NCBI RefSeq assembly: GCF_043641075.1
Contig: NZ_JBHZRC010000008.1
Location: 154,501-218,500, forward strand
Length of the DNA stretch: 64,000 nt
From: Bacillus_BD oryzisoli_A
GTDB lineage: Bacteria; Bacillota; Bacilli; Bacillales; Cytobacillaceae
Direction of reading: 5' to 3'
The notes under the pieces are model-generated. The model saw nothing but the letters and a program-made list of their open reading frames with translations. It was not told the origin of the DNA and searched no databases. Positions 32,398-41,200 of the stretch are shown piece by piece (the stretch's first letter is position 1; every line of letters starts with the position of its first letter). The translations under genes and the position numbers were made by a program.

Positions 32398-33198
32398 TTA
32401 TAATGTTCTACTTTTCTCAGTGGCCGCAACAACGGCATTCATAACGGCAGCACGGAAGCGATCATTTTCTAAGCTTTTTACACCGGCAATCGTTGTTCCG
32501 CCTGGAGAGGAGACCATGTCTTTTAGTTCGCCTGGATGCTTGCCTGTTTCGAGAACCACTTTGGCAGAGCCCAAAACTGTTTGAGCAGCAAACTTATAGG
32601 CACTGGCACGTGACATTCCTTCCGCTACAGCACCGTCAGCCAATGCTTCAATAAACATATAGACAAATGCCGGACCGGAGCCGCTTAATCCTGTAACGAC
32701 ATCCATTAAATAGTCCCCAACCACTTCGGCTTCCCCAAAACTATTGAAAATCGCTAATAATTCTGCTTGCTCAACCTTGGTCACGAAAGAATTACATGAG
32801 AGCGCAGACATTCCTTCGCCTACTAAAGCCGGCGTATTCGGCATTACACGAACAATCTTTGCTTTTTCCGGCACATTGGCGCTCAATCTTTCAAGCGTCA
32901 CGCCCGCTGCGATGGATACGATGATTTTATCAGCAGTAATTTCATCCTTAACCGTCGTAAGTACTTCTGCAATATGGTTTGGTTTTACTGCTAGAATAAT
33001 AATATCTGCTTTTTGCACGACTTCCTTTTCGCTGGAAGTGGTGGTTACACCTAATTCCGTTTGTACAGCATCTAGAGATGGCGGATAAACATCATAGACA
33101 ACGATATCCTGTGCTGACGCAATTTCCGCCTTAATGATTCCATTCATAATGGCCTTTCCCATATTTCCTGCTCCAACAAATCCAATTGTCTTGCTCAT
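32398..33198 (-). CDS. proC: Pyrroline-5-carboxylate reductase
   Basis: 266 residues. Rossmann start TIGFVGAGNMGKAIMNGII, ILAVKPNHI, SIAAGVTLERL, VRVMPNTPALVGEGMSALS, and the signature VTGLSGSGPAFVYMFIEALADGAVAEGMSRASA with SPGGTTIAGV. It reduces P5C to proline with NAD(P)H. It follows the HypD-like glycyl radical enzyme, the exact pairing needed to turn 4-hydroxyproline into proline (HypD makes P5C). A hairpin lies in the gap, so it may also be made separately. Confidence 0.92.
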   Translation of the reverse strand: MSKTIGFVGAGNMGKAIMNGIIKAEIASAQDIVVYDVYPPSLDAVQTELGVTTTSSEKEVVQKADIIILAVKPNHIAEVLTTVKDEITADKIIVSIAAGVTLERLSANVPEKAKIVRVMPNTPALVGEGMSALSCNSFVTKVEQAELLAIFNSFGEAEVVGDYLMDVVTGLSGSGPAFVYMFIEALADGAVAEGMSRASAYKFAAQTVLGSAKVVLETGKHPGELKDMVSSPGGTTIAGVKSLENDRFRAAVMNAVVAATEKSRTL

Positions 33199-33297
33199 GT
33201 TTGCACCTGTCTTTCTTTTTATAAAATAATCCTACCAATACTATAACCTTTTCTAACTTCTGAATATAGATATTTTTCACATAAACTGTTCACAAGA

Positions 33298-33325
33298 AAG
33301 AAGCCGCCGAAAGGACAGCTTCTTT
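33298..33325 (-). terminator. Hairpin between hypD-like gene and proC
   Basis: On the minus strand GAAGCTGTCC and GGCGGCTTC pair imperfectly, followed by TTTCTTG. Possibly a partial terminator. Confidence 0.5.
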
Positions 33326-33350
33326 ACTAAGGCAAATCTTCATTCTTATT

Positions 33351-35759
33351 CTAATAATCACCAAAGCTCTGTTCTGTACGGAAGATAATCTCATCCTGCA
33401 GCGCTTTTTCTAAGTTGTGGAAATAATCGCTGTAGCCGGCAACCCGGACAATCAGGTTAGGGTATTGCTCCGGAAACTGTTGGGCCTTCAGTAATGTTTC
33501 ACGGCTTATGACGTTAAACTGGATATGGTGACCGTCCATCGCAAAGTACGATCTAATTAAGGAAGCCATATGTGACAAGCCACGATCTCCTGCGACAACA
33601 GAAGGTGTGAACTTCTGATTCAAGAGGGCCCCTCCCGTTTTTAGCTGATCTAATTTAGATGCCGATTTGATCACGGCTGTCGGCCCATTACGGTCTGCGC
33701 CCCGTTCCGGTGAAATTCCATCTGGTAATGGAATGCCGGCATGGCGACCGTTCGGCGATGCCTCCATGACCTGTCCAAAGTAGACGTGGCAGGTGGTTGG
33801 CAGGAACTCGACAATTGTCTTCGAGCCCTTTGGAGTCCGGCGGCCCGCAATGGCAGACTGCAGGGAATCAGCCACCTGTTTTAAAATATCGTCTGCATAA
33901 TCATCATCATTTCCGTATTTAGGTGTACGATTATACACCAAGTCATAAATCTCATCGTGACCTTCAAAATCATCCTTCATCGCCTTTAATAATTGATCCA
34001 TGGTGATGGTTTGATTCTCAAAGACCTGCTTTTTAATGGCTGCAAAGGAATCCGTAATCGTTGCAATCCCCACACATTGTATATAGCTGGAGTTATAGCG
34101 TGCGCCGCCCGCATTGTAATCCTTTCCTGATCTAATGCAGTCATCGGTCATAACCGAAAGCAGCGGCACCGGCATGTATTCCATATACATTTTCTCAATG
34201 AGATTGTTTCCGGCCACCTTCACATCGACGATATATTTTAACTGCTTGTAGACCGCATCATAAAATTCCTCATAGGTCTTAAACTCACTTGGGTCACCAA
34301 GATCTAACGCCACCTGCTGCTCTGTATAGGAATCATAGCCGCGGTTCAGCACCAGCTCCATCACCTTTGGTACGTTCAGGTATCCTGTTAAAACAAACGC
34401 CTCCTTGCCGGCAACCCCCGTTTCAACACAGCCGCTCGCGATGCCGCTTTCCCGGGCATCATCAATCGATTTGCCCATATTAATCAGCTCCTGCATCAGG
34501 GCCTCTGAATTATAGAAGGCCGGCTGCCCCCAGCCCTTGCGAGAAATCTTCACGGCTTCTTTTAAAAAGTGCTCCGGTGACTTTCGGGATATTTGGACAT
34601 TGGAGCTTGGCTGTAATAGCTTCATTTCATCCATCACTTCGAGAATTAAATAGCTGACATCACTGACGCCGGATGTGCCGTCAGGGCGGAGGGACCCTGT
34701 GTTGATATTACAAAAATCCGTGTACGTTCCGGATTCCTTCAGCGTAATCCCAACCTTTGGCGGTGCCGGCTGGTTGTTGAATTGAATCCAAAGGTTTTCG
34801 AGATATTCACGGGCCTGTTCGCGAGTCAGCGTGCCTGCAGCGATTTCTTTTTCATAAAAAGGCTCTAAATGCTGGTCAAGCTTACCAGGTGAATAGGCAT
34901 CCCAGTTATTCATTTCCACCGTAATGCCAATATGCGTAAACCAATACATCTGAATTGCCTGACGGAAGGTTTCCGGTTTATGTGCCGGTACGACATCACA
35001 CACCTCTGCTAACTCCAACAGCTCCTGACGCCACTCGGGATCCGTTTCGCCTGCGGCCAACTCCCTTGCGAGTGCAGCATAACGCTCGCCGAAAATAATC
35101 ATGCCTTCGCAGACCAGCTTCATGCCCTCCAGTTCATCTCGTTTAGAAAGAGCCTCGAGGTCGTTGTTATAATCTAGCTGGGCGATTTGTGCCTCGATTT
35201 GGTCAATAAAGTCAAGGTACCCATACTTGTACATTTTTCCATCTGCTACGGTGTGACCCGGACCGCGCTGCATAAGGAATTCAGTAAATAAGCCGGCATT
35301 GAACAGCTTGTGCCATTCATCAGGAAGCAGCCGGTTCATTCGTGTCATCATTGCCCGCTCCTGCCAATAAGGAATAATGACTTCCTCCTGGATTCTCCGG
35401 TCCTCATCACTTACTCTAAAAAACACCTTCTCACGCTTGTCCATGTTTTCAAAATCCTGCAGCGAGTGGCAGCAGAGCTCAGGGAAGGTAGGCGCTGCCC
35501 ATGGGCGATGTCCCTTTTCACCAACAATCAGCGAGCCGCGCTCTAAAAAGAGCGTCCGGTTTTCCATAATGTATTTGAATACCTTTCCGCGTAAAACAGG
35601 TGTCGGATATTTGCCCTCCCACATTTTGTAGGCCTCGGTTAACAACACCGCTCGTTCCATCGACAAAATTGGTTGACATTCCTGCTCACTAATCTCACGC
35701 AAACGCTTAATTCTTTCAGTCGAACCTCTCCTAGCTGGTGCCATTGCTAAAGTAGTCAT
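33351..35759 (-). CDS. hypD: Glycyl radical enzyme, probable trans-4-hydroxy-L-proline dehydratase
   Basis: 802 residues. Active-site thiyl loop GCVETG (about residues 442-447, Cys and Glu) and the C-terminal glycyl radical loop VRVAGYSDYF (about 776-785). The TG after GCVE differs from the GCVEP of choline and glycerol lyases and fits HypD. The proC gene directly downstream is the typical HypD neighbour. Reaction: dehydration of 4-hydroxyproline to (S)-P5C, oxygen-sensitive, so used under anoxia. GGAGGAG precedes the ATG at 35759. Not a benzylsuccinate synthase by motif and length. A glycyl radical enzyme in an otherwise aerobic aromatic degrader is notable. Confidence 0.8.
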   Translation of the reverse strand: MTTLAMAPARRGSTERIKRLREISEQECQPILSMERAVLLTEAYKMWEGKYPTPVLRGKVFKYIMENRTLFLERGSLIVGEKGHRPWAAPTFPELCCHSLQDFENMDKREKVFFRVSDEDRRIQEEVIIPYWQERAMMTRMNRLLPDEWHKLFNAGLFTEFLMQRGPGHTVADGKMYKYGYLDFIDQIEAQIAQLDYNNDLEALSKRDELEGMKLVCEGMIIFGERYAALARELAAGETDPEWRQELLELAEVCDVVPAHKPETFRQAIQMYWFTHIGITVEMNNWDAYSPGKLDQHLEPFYEKEIAAGTLTREQAREYLENLWIQFNNQPAPPKVGITLKESGTYTDFCNINTGSLRPDGTSGVSDVSYLILEVMDEMKLLQPSSNVQISRKSPEHFLKEAVKISRKGWGQPAFYNSEALMQELINMGKSIDDARESGIASGCVETGVAGKEAFVLTGYLNVPKVMELVLNRGYDSYTEQQVALDLGDPSEFKTYEEFYDAVYKQLKYIVDVKVAGNNLIEKMYMEYMPVPLLSVMTDDCIRSGKDYNAGGARYNSSYIQCVGIATITDSFAAIKKQVFENQTITMDQLLKAMKDDFEGHDEIYDLVYNRTPKYGNDDDYADDILKQVADSLQSAIAGRRTPKGSKTIVEFLPTTCHVYFGQVMEASPNGRHAGIPLPDGISPERGADRNGPTAVIKSASKLDQLKTGGALLNQKFTPSVVAGDRGLSHMASLIRSYFAMDGHHIQFNVISRETLLKAQQFPEQYPNLIVRVAGYSDYFHNLEKALQDEIIFRTEQSFGDY

Positions 35760-35825
35760 GGATACTCCTCCTGGAAATTAGTATTCTATCAATTTGGCAG
35801 ATTATTCATTAGTTTTTGACCAGAT

Positions 35826-35853
35826 GAAGCAGAGGGACGGTTCTACTGCTTCC
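35826..35853 (+). repeat. GGGACGGTTCT repeat between activase and hypD genes
   Basis: GAAGCAGAGGGACGG then TTCTACTGCTTCC in the 183-base gap, with a degenerate second copy to about 35886. Confidence 0.8.
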
Positions 35854-35942
35854 ATTTTAAAAGAACAGGGGGTATTTTCTGCTGCTTCTCATTTAAAAAA
35901 GCTTCGATTCTATTCCTTCCAAGTTGAAACCCTCAGCCACTA

Positions 35943-36719
35943 TTACCCGCCAACGGTCACCGTATAATGATGCATTTTCCATTGCAGCTTAGTTTTTTCC
36001 AGCGTTTCGTCAGATGGCTTGCTAAATATCTGACAAGGTTTTCCGAGCCGGGCGTATTTATCACTTCCGAACTCGTGATACGGCAGAAGGTTCACCTCAT
36101 CTATATGAATATGATTATCCTGCAGCCAGCGGATGGTCTGCTTGACAGCTAGTTTACTATTGTTGACGCCGTCCACTTGGATGAGGCGCAGACTAATGAC
36201 GGCACCGGCTTTACTTAATTTTTTTAAATTATCCAAGACCAGCTCATTCGGCGCACCTGTATAGTCCTTGTGCAGTGTTGAATGGATGAACTTCAAATCA
36301 TATAAAAATCGATCGACATAGGGCAGGACGCGTTCAAAGTTTTTGAAGGGGGCAACGCCGCTTGTATCGATTACAACGGAAATCCCTTTTCTTTTTAACG
36401 TTTGAAGAAGCTCTACGATATAATCCATATCCTGTGTCATGACCTCACCACCGGATAATGTGACACCGCCGCCGGATTGCTCGTAGAAAATCTGATCCTT
36501 TGCCAGTTCTTTGACAAGCTCAAACACAGTATAGTGTTTCCCAACGATTTCCTCCTTTCCATCTTTCGTTTGAATCGGTTCAATCTCGTATTTCATTCCT
36601 TCCGGATTGTGGCACCATTTGCACTGCAGCGGGCACCCTTTGAAGAAAACAGTTGTCCGGACACCTGGACCGTCATGGATAGAAAATTTTTGGATGTTAA
36701 AAATGACAGGTGCTTCCAT
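35943..36719 (-). CDS. Glycyl radical enzyme activase (radical SAM)
   Basis: 258 residues from ATG 36719, behind GGAGGCG. CxxxCxxC motif in GCPLQCKWCHNPE (residues 29-36), GGGVTLSGGEV (SAM binding), ISVVIDTSG and LPYHEFGSDKY. It generates the glycyl radical on the enzyme encoded downstream. Only these three cluster cysteines plus one other Cys are present. The ferredoxin-like insert with two extra 4Fe-4S clusters usual for HypD-class activases is missing, so it looks like PFL-activase in build. Likely first gene of the anaerobic operon. Confidence 0.87.
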   Translation of the reverse strand: MEAPVIFNIQKFSIHDGPGVRTTVFFKGCPLQCKWCHNPEGMKYEIEPIQTKDGKEEIVGKHYTVFELVKELAKDQIFYEQSGGGVTLSGGEVMTQDMDYIVELLQTLKRKGISVVIDTSGVAPFKNFERVLPYVDRFLYDLKFIHSTLHKDYTGAPNELVLDNLKKLSKAGAVISLRLIQVDGVNNSKLAVKQTIRWLQDNHIHIDEVNLLPYHEFGSDKYARLGKPCQIFSKPSDETLEKTKLQWKMHHYTVTVGG

Positions 36720-36746
36720 TATTATTCGCCTCCTCATTGTAAGCAA

Positions 36747-37153
36747 AGGTTTGAAAATCGATCATCATGCCTATTTTTACAGCAGCAGATGAATGATTTA
36801 AAAAAATTCACTGATATTGATTAGTTAAAATGTTCTGTCCTCCTATCACGTTTACAAAATGCTTATCTATAAAATGCTGGTGAAACAGTTTCTTTGTACG
36901 GGTAAGAATGGAAAATAAAAGAGGTATAGATTTAAATAATGTCTATGTAATCATGAAAAAATATGACATCTTTCAATATAAAAACAAATTCAAATCCAAG
37001 AAGCTATAATGGGTAAGAAATACTCTAGTTGAAGGTAATAGGGCTACGGTAATTCATAAGCATAATTGTGTTATACTTCACATTCTATTCTACCAAATTC
37101 ATAATTCCAAATTCTGTGAATAAGTAAGTAAACTTTAATAGAAATATCACTTT
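36747..37153. other. Gene-free stretch upstream of the activase
   Basis: AT-rich and without supported frames. It should contain the promoter for the minus-strand activase/hypD operon, but I could not identify a clear FNR or sigma-A site. One repeat follows at 37154. Confidence 0.4.
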
Positions 37154-37181
37154 GAAGCAGGGGGACGGTTCTCCTGCTTCC
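37154..37181 (+). repeat. GGGACGGTTCT repeat
   Basis: GAAGCAGGGGGACGG then TTCTCCTGCTTCC, a perfect unit about 170 bases before the insertion sequence. Confidence 0.85.
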
Positions 37182-37502
37182 GAATGTGGATTAGAAAGGA
37201 CAGGGGAATTAATTAGTGACCAATATAAACCTCTGTGTGTGCTTTTCAACGATAAATCTCACTTTCGCAAATCGTTATTTATACTGTAGGATTCGATTTT
37301 GGCAAAGGGAAAATGAATTAGACCCAATCAAATTACAGGTGTTACAATTTTTATCCTTTTCCGACAGAAGACTCCCACCTCAAGGAACGGGAAGGGTGCA
37401 GCCCAGTGAGTAGGTGGGAGATGAATGTTGGTTGGCGATAGCCAAAGAGGTCCTCCTATGATATAATTGGAACAAACGTTCGATTTTGAGAGGTGTAGTA
37501 CG

Positions 37503-38678
37503 ATGCTAGTCAACAAGGCTTATAAGTTTCGTATCTATCCAAATAAGAAACAAATTGAACTGATCAATAAAACGATTGGCTGTTCAAGATTCGTGTTTAA
37601 CTTCTTTTTAGGAAAGCAAAAAGACAAAGACGCCTATTGGTATGTCGTCGAAGAGATGATTCAAAATGGTCAGCTTCAAGTGAACAACTGGAAAGGCAGA
37701 TGTCTCAACAAATATGAAACCGTTAAGTCTGTTAGAGAATTAAAAAAGCAGTATTCTTTTTTGAAAGAAGTCGATAGTATTGCCCTGCAAAAATCGGTTG
37801 AAAACTTAGCTGATTCTTATGATCGTTACTACAAAAAACAAAACAACTATCCACGTTTTAAGTCCAAAAAGAATCCTGTACAATCCTATACCACAAAACA
37901 TACGAACAGAAACATTGCTGTCATAGAAAATTATATAAAACTTCCTAAACTTGGCTTAGTTCGTTTTGCGAAAAGCCGTGTGGTAGAAGGCAGAATTTTA
38001 AATGCTACGATTAGACGTAATCCATCAGGAAAATACTTCATCTCTATAGGAACAGAAGCAGAAGTATCAAAACTACCAAAAACACAATCGGCTATTGGTG
38101 TAGATGTAGGTTTAAAGGACTTTGCTACTCTTTCAGATGGAACGACTTACTCGAATCCAAAATTCTATCGTGCATTAGAAAAAAAATTAGCACGAGCACA
38201 AAGAACCTTGAGTAGAAGAACAATTGGCGGTTCGAACTGGTATAAAGCAAAAATAAAAGTGGCCCGTCTCTATGAAAAAATGTCGAACGCAAGAAATGAT
38301 TACTTACACAAAATTTCCACCGAGATTGTCAAAAACCACGACACGATTGGGATGGAAGATTTGTCAGTATCGAATATGCTTAAGAATCATCATCTTGCGA
38401 AAGCAATCAGTGAAGTTTCATGGTCACAATTCAAAACCATGATTAAGTATAAAGCAAAATGGTATGGAAGACAGTTTGTGACTGTTGCGAGAAATTTCCC
38501 TTCCAGTCAACTTTGTTCTTTCTGTGGCTATCAAAACAAAGATGTTAAAAATCTCGCATTGCGTGAATGGGATTGTCCTATTTGCAGTGCCCACCACCAA
38601 AGAGATATAAACGCTGGATTAAATCTTAAAAATGAAGTAATAAGACTTCTAACCGCAGGGACTGCGGGGATAGCCTAA
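37503..38678 (+). CDS. tnpB: RNA-guided endonuclease TnpB (IS605 OrfB)
   Basis: 391 residues from the ATG at 37503 (AGAGGTG upstream; an in-frame TTG at 37467 lacks a ribosome site). N-terminal NKAYKFRIYPNKKQ..INKTIGCSRFVFN, then the RuvC parts: GVDVGLKDFATLSDG (first Asp), TIGMEDLSV (Glu), and the zinc finger CSFCGYQ...CPICSAHHQRDINAGLNL (last Asp). All three catalytic acids and four zinc cysteines are present, so the nuclease is probably active. It cuts DNA next to a target-adjacent motif, guided by RNA from the element's right end. Confidence 0.92.
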   Translation: MLVNKAYKFRIYPNKKQIELINKTIGCSRFVFNFFLGKQKDKDAYWYVVEEMIQNGQLQVNNWKGRCLNKYETVKSVRELKKQYSFLKEVDSIALQKSVENLADSYDRYYKKQNNYPRFKSKKNPVQSYTTKHTNRNIAVIENYIKLPKLGLVRFAKSRVVEGRILNATIRRNPSGKYFISIGTEAEVSKLPKTQSAIGVDVGLKDFATLSDGTTYSNPKFYRALEKKLARAQRTLSRRTIGGSNWYKAKIKVARLYEKMSNARNDYLHKISTEIVKNHDTIGMEDLSVSNMLKNHHLAKAISEVSWSQFKTMIKYKAKWYGRQFVTVARNFPSSQLCSFCGYQNKDVKNLALREWDCPICSAHHQRDINAGLNLKNEVIRLLTAGTAGIA

Positions 38679-38762
38679 TCCATAACTGGTGGATACACCG
38701 GTGTTCTTAGGAATCTCCCGCCTCAAACAACTCGTAAGAGTGTTAGGCGGTGAGTAGTTCAA
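38660..38762 (+). ncRNA. Predicted omega (re)RNA scaffold at the IS right end
   Basis: The region from the tnpB 3' end to TTCAA has stacked complementary pieces (CCGCAGG/ACTGCGG, TGGTGGATACACC-type, CTCCCGCCT/AGGCGG with CTCGTAAGAG). In TnpB systems this part is the guide scaffold, and bases immediately after it (from 38763) serve as guide. Inferred from position and folding. Confidence 0.5.
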
Positions 38763-38803
38763 GACAAATACATCACGTTGATACAAGTAAAGGAGATGTC
38801 GAT

Positions 38804-39232
38804 ATGCTTTTACTGATAATAGGAGGACTATTGGTTGTGATTGTCTTGATGGGTTTTTCTATGAAAAAAGGTTCAAAAGCAGAGGTATCCTATCAATACT
38901 ATACAGCAGAGAAAACTCGGGCAGCTATTGAAAATAAGGAAGATCTCATACTACTTGATATTCAAATAGAAGAGCAGTGGAAGGCTGGTCATATAAAAGG
39001 CGCACTGCCGACACATGCTTACCCTGTAAAAACAACCGAAGATAAAGTAAAACTAGACAACATACTTCCTGAATTAGCCGGTAGACAGCCAATTGTTGTC
39101 GTTTGTCCAGGAGGAGGCAGCGGTGCTACTAGAACGATAGATTATTTAAAATCAAAAGGAATAGCTGCAACGAGATTATTCATATTGGAAAATGGTCAGA
39201 GTAAATGGCCCTATGACGAGTTAATAGAATGA
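38804..39232 (+). CDS. Membrane-anchored rhodanese-like protein
   Basis: 142 residues from ATG 38804 (AGGAG at 38791); the frame also opens upstream inside the IS end. One N-terminal TM helix (LLLIIGGLLVVIVLMGF), then a rhodanese domain: LILLDIQIEEQWKAGHIKGALP and active-site loop VVVCPGGGSGATR, with Cys as the sulfur/phosphate acceptor. Exposed to the cytoplasm or exterior depending on topology. The IS lies just upstream and may have displaced its promoter. Confidence 0.8.
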   Translation: MLLLIIGGLLVVIVLMGFSMKKGSKAEVSYQYYTAEKTRAAIENKEDLILLDIQIEEQWKAGHIKGALPTHAYPVKTTEDKVKLDNILPELAGRQPIVVVCPGGGSGATRTIDYLKSKGIAATRLFILENGQSKWPYDELIE

Positions 39233-39238
39233 TAATTA

Positions 39239-39282
39239 AAAAAGGTGTTATACAGTGGCATGAACCATTATATAACACCTTA
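39239..39282. terminator. Bidirectional terminator
   Basis: AAGGTGTTATA and TATAACACCTT arms between convergent genes, with flanking A and T runs. Confidence 0.85.
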
Positions 39283-39290
39283 TTATCATG

Positions 39291-39782
39291 CTACATGTTC
39301 ATCATGTCATTGGTAGTCGGCGCTCCGAAAGTAGGATCGAGCATTCCCAGAATCATCGCCACATGTGAGACAACAAGGAAAATTCCGACGAAAGTGGCAT
39401 GAATTTTGAGCTTTTGCTCTGCTGATTTATTTTTCCAAATAAGATTCATATCCAATAAGGCCATCCCAAGCAGTGGAACAATACCAGATAGATAGAGTCC
39501 AACAGCTAATATATCGGTTATGCCGCGCCATTCACCAGCAGTCGTGATAGGAACTACGGCGTTAATAAGGAGATAAATAAAAACACCAGTGAAATACAGG
39601 CCTACTATTATAGAAGCTACTTTATTAATGGATCGTAATGATCCGTTCAGGTTCCGGGTAAATAGGATGGCTAATTCGGAAATGGCAATCGTTTCAGCTA
39701 GAATAACCGGAATGGCCATAAACAAAATCAAATTCCAGGGTTGGTTTGTTGCCAGCAATTCCATATAATGCGTCATAGTCAT
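39291..39782 (-). CDS. DUF6803-like integral membrane protein
   Basis: 163 residues from the ATG at 39782 (AAGGAG upstream). Four TM segments: ILFMAIPVILAETIAISELAILF, VASIIVGLYFTGVFIYLLINAVV, ILAVGLYLSGIVPLLGMALL and KIHATFVGIFLVVSHVAMILGML. Conserved His residues in HATFVGIFLVVSHVAM hint at metal or heme contact. The family name is from memory and the function is unknown. Not obviously linked to neighbours. Confidence 0.65.
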   Translation of the reverse strand: MTMTHYMELLATNQPWNLILFMAIPVILAETIAISELAILFTRNLNGSLRSINKVASIIVGLYFTGVFIYLLINAVVPITTAGEWRGITDILAVGLYLSGIVPLLGMALLDMNLIWKNKSAEQKLKIHATFVGIFLVVSHVAMILGMLDPTFGAPTTNDMMNM

Positions 39783-39880
39783 GAAAATCAGTTTCTCCTT
39801 ACAGTTCAATTTGTAAATGAATCATAGCAGTCAAATATGCAGAAACTGTTCAGAAATCATGAAGGATTCGTGACCATCAG

Positions 39881-39908
39881 GAAGCAGAGGGACGGTTCTC
39901 CTGCTTCC
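39881..39908 (+). repeat. GGGACGGTTCT repeat
   Basis: GAAGCAGAGGGACGG then TTCTCCTGCTTCC, full unit. Confidence 0.85.
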
Positions 39909-40028
39909 TTTTCGTTTGTAGGTCGCTGATTTCTAACAAATGAACAAGATTCAATCCCAACGGAGAATGATAATTAAGTGAAAATCGATTATACTAGAAT
40001 GACGTCAAATGCTAAGGAGGAATTCCCT

Positions 40029-40223
40029 GTGACAGAAAATAATCAAGTCGAAGAGCCGAAAAAGAAGATCAGCCTGCAAGAAGCGATGAAGCAGCAGCTT
40101 GCAAACAAAAAGAACCAAGCTCAAACTGGTAAAGGAAAAACACAAATGGACCTTTCAACTAAAAAAATGAAAAGTCAGCAAACGAAGAAAACGAGCAACA
40201 CCCGTAGAAAAATGGGCGTTTAA
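40029..40223 (+). CDS. Small highly basic hypothetical protein
   Basis: 64 residues from the GTG at 40029, chosen because AAGGAGG lies at proper spacing; upstream in-frame codons have no ribosome site. Composition is extreme: Lys/Gln-rich, with KKKISLQEAMKQQLANKKNQAQ predicted helical and a KKTSNTRRKMGV tail. Probably binds nucleic acid or is disordered; no family recognised with confidence. The repeat tract starts directly at its stop codon. Confidence 0.65.
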   Translation: MTENNQVEEPKKKISLQEAMKQQLANKKNQAQTGKGKTQMDLSTKKMKSQQTKKTSNTRRKMGV

Positions 40224-40395
40224 GGAAGCAGAGGGACGGTTCTGCTGCTTCTATTCCTTCCGGATCCCGGGAATGGAAGCAAGAGAACCGTCCCCATGCA
40301 TCTAATAAAGCATGGAGAACCACCCTCATGCATCTATGTAGGCAAGAGAACCACCCCCGTGCATCTAAGGGAGCAATGAGGATCACCCTCTTGCA
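40224..40395. repeat. Tract of GGGACGGTTCT repeats, forward then inverted and decaying
   Basis: Forward full copy 40224-40251, inverted copy 40274-40302, then three decayed inverted copies (AGAACCACCC, GATCACCCTC) to 40395. It looks like successive additions or an ageing tandem array. Confidence 0.8.
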
Positions 40396-40408
40396 GTTAT
40401 ATACGAAT

Positions 40409-40445
40409 AAAAAAGGTTGAACTCATGTGAGTTTAACCTTTTTTA
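40409..40445. terminator. Bidirectional terminator
   Basis: AAAAGGTTGAACTCA and TGAGTTTAACCTTTTTT form a stem with A and T runs at both ends. Confidence 0.85.
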
Positions 40446-40529
40446 TTTGCTGGTTGTTTCTTTGATTTGTCCAATAAAGCTGTTCGTTTGCTAATTAAAT
40501 ATATAAACAATATGAAAAAGTTATTAACG

Positions 40530-40590
40530 TGTATCGTATAACGTTACATGCGTATTTTATACGATACATGTATATGGTAATCTATGAAAT
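40530..40590 (+). promoter_or_regulatory. IclR-type operator and promoter of the dioxygenase operon (copy 1 of 3)
   Basis: Half-sites TGTATCGTATAA (40530-40541) and TTATACGATACA (40557-40568) are inverted with a 15-base spacer starting CGTTAC. Then follow ATGG and TAATCT, an extended -10-like signal, and ATGAAA-ATAGA. The whole arrangement recurs upstream of 50311 and, reversed, in the iclR/GTPase gap. The distal half-site would overlap the -35 position. Confidence 0.75.
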
Positions 40591-40679
40591 ATAGAAAAGA
40601 AACAATATTCTAACAAACTGAAAATTCACGCACATAACAAAGCTCATATGACATTTATTCATGAGGAGGGAAAACATAC

Positions 40680-41165
40680 ATGTTAAGAGAAGTTGAAAAC
40701 TTTATCTATCATGAAGCAAATTTAATGGACGAAGGTAAGTATGAGGAATGGGGAGAGCTGTTTACTGAGGACTCCACCTATTGGATTCCAAGCTGGATGA
40801 CTGAGTCAAAAACAATCAGCAATCCAACGAATGAGCTTTCTTTAATTTACTGGAATAAAAATAATATTAATGAGTATGTTCAACGGTTAAATTCAGGTGA
40901 TGCACATGTTATGATACCTTCTCCTAGAACAACTCGATATATTACCAATATATTAATTGAACCTTTAAATGAAACCGAATTCATCGTAAAAAGTAATTGG
41001 TTCCTCCATGATTTTAGACTTCAATACAATGAAGGGGTTCAGCAATTTTTTGGCGGGAAAATGGAGCATCGCGTTGTAAGAGAAAACGGTGAATTCAAAA
41101 TTTCTCATAAAGAAGTCATCGTGATTAATGATAATATCAACCGCGGCCATTTAATGATTATCTAA
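40680..41165 (+). CDS. Ring-hydroxylating dioxygenase beta subunit
   Basis: 161 residues of the SnoaL/NTF2-fold small subunit type: FIYHEANLMDEGKYEEWGELFTEDSTYWIPSW at the start, TTRYITNILIEP in the middle and RENGEFKISHKEVIVINDN at the end. Such subunits support the alpha3beta3 assembly of benzoate, cumate and biphenyl dioxygenases. AGGAGGG before the ATG. First gene after the IclR operator, preceding alpha, an order opposite to most Gram-negative operons. Confidence 0.88.
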   Translation: MLREVENFIYHEANLMDEGKYEEWGELFTEDSTYWIPSWMTESKTISNPTNELSLIYWNKNNINEYVQRLNSGDAHVMIPSPRTTRYITNILIEPLNETEFIVKSNWFLHDFRLQYNEGVQQFFGGKMEHRVVRENGEFKISHKEVIVINDNINRGHLMII

Positions 41166-41200
41166 CTAAAAAGAAACTGAATGAGGAGGTTATCACCAAT

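Larger units (their letters stand above)
37355..38762 (+). mobile_element. IS200/IS605-group element carrying only tnpB
   Basis: Left end begins after a TTTAT (37350-37354), a plausible target-adjacent motif, and holds an inverted pair CTCCCACCT/AGGTGGGAG (about 37372-37412). The right end has CTCCCGCCT...AGGCGGTGAG with an inner hairpin and ends near TTCAA (38758-38762), like the right cleavage site of IS608-type elements. No tnpA transposase and no terminal inverted repeats, as in IS1341-type elements. Boundaries are inferred, not proven. Confidence 0.7.

Noticed and set aside
33351..35759. Benzylsuccinate synthase, as partner of the Bbs-like genes at 4.5-8.7 kb
   Set aside because: The active-site GCVETG motif, length near 800 and neighbouring proC fit hydroxyproline dehydratase; BssA is longer and has small subunits, none of which are present.
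37216..37413. Frame ahead of tnpB as a truncated gene
   Set aside because: GTG start without ribosome site, no family resemblance, and its end runs into the IS left end.
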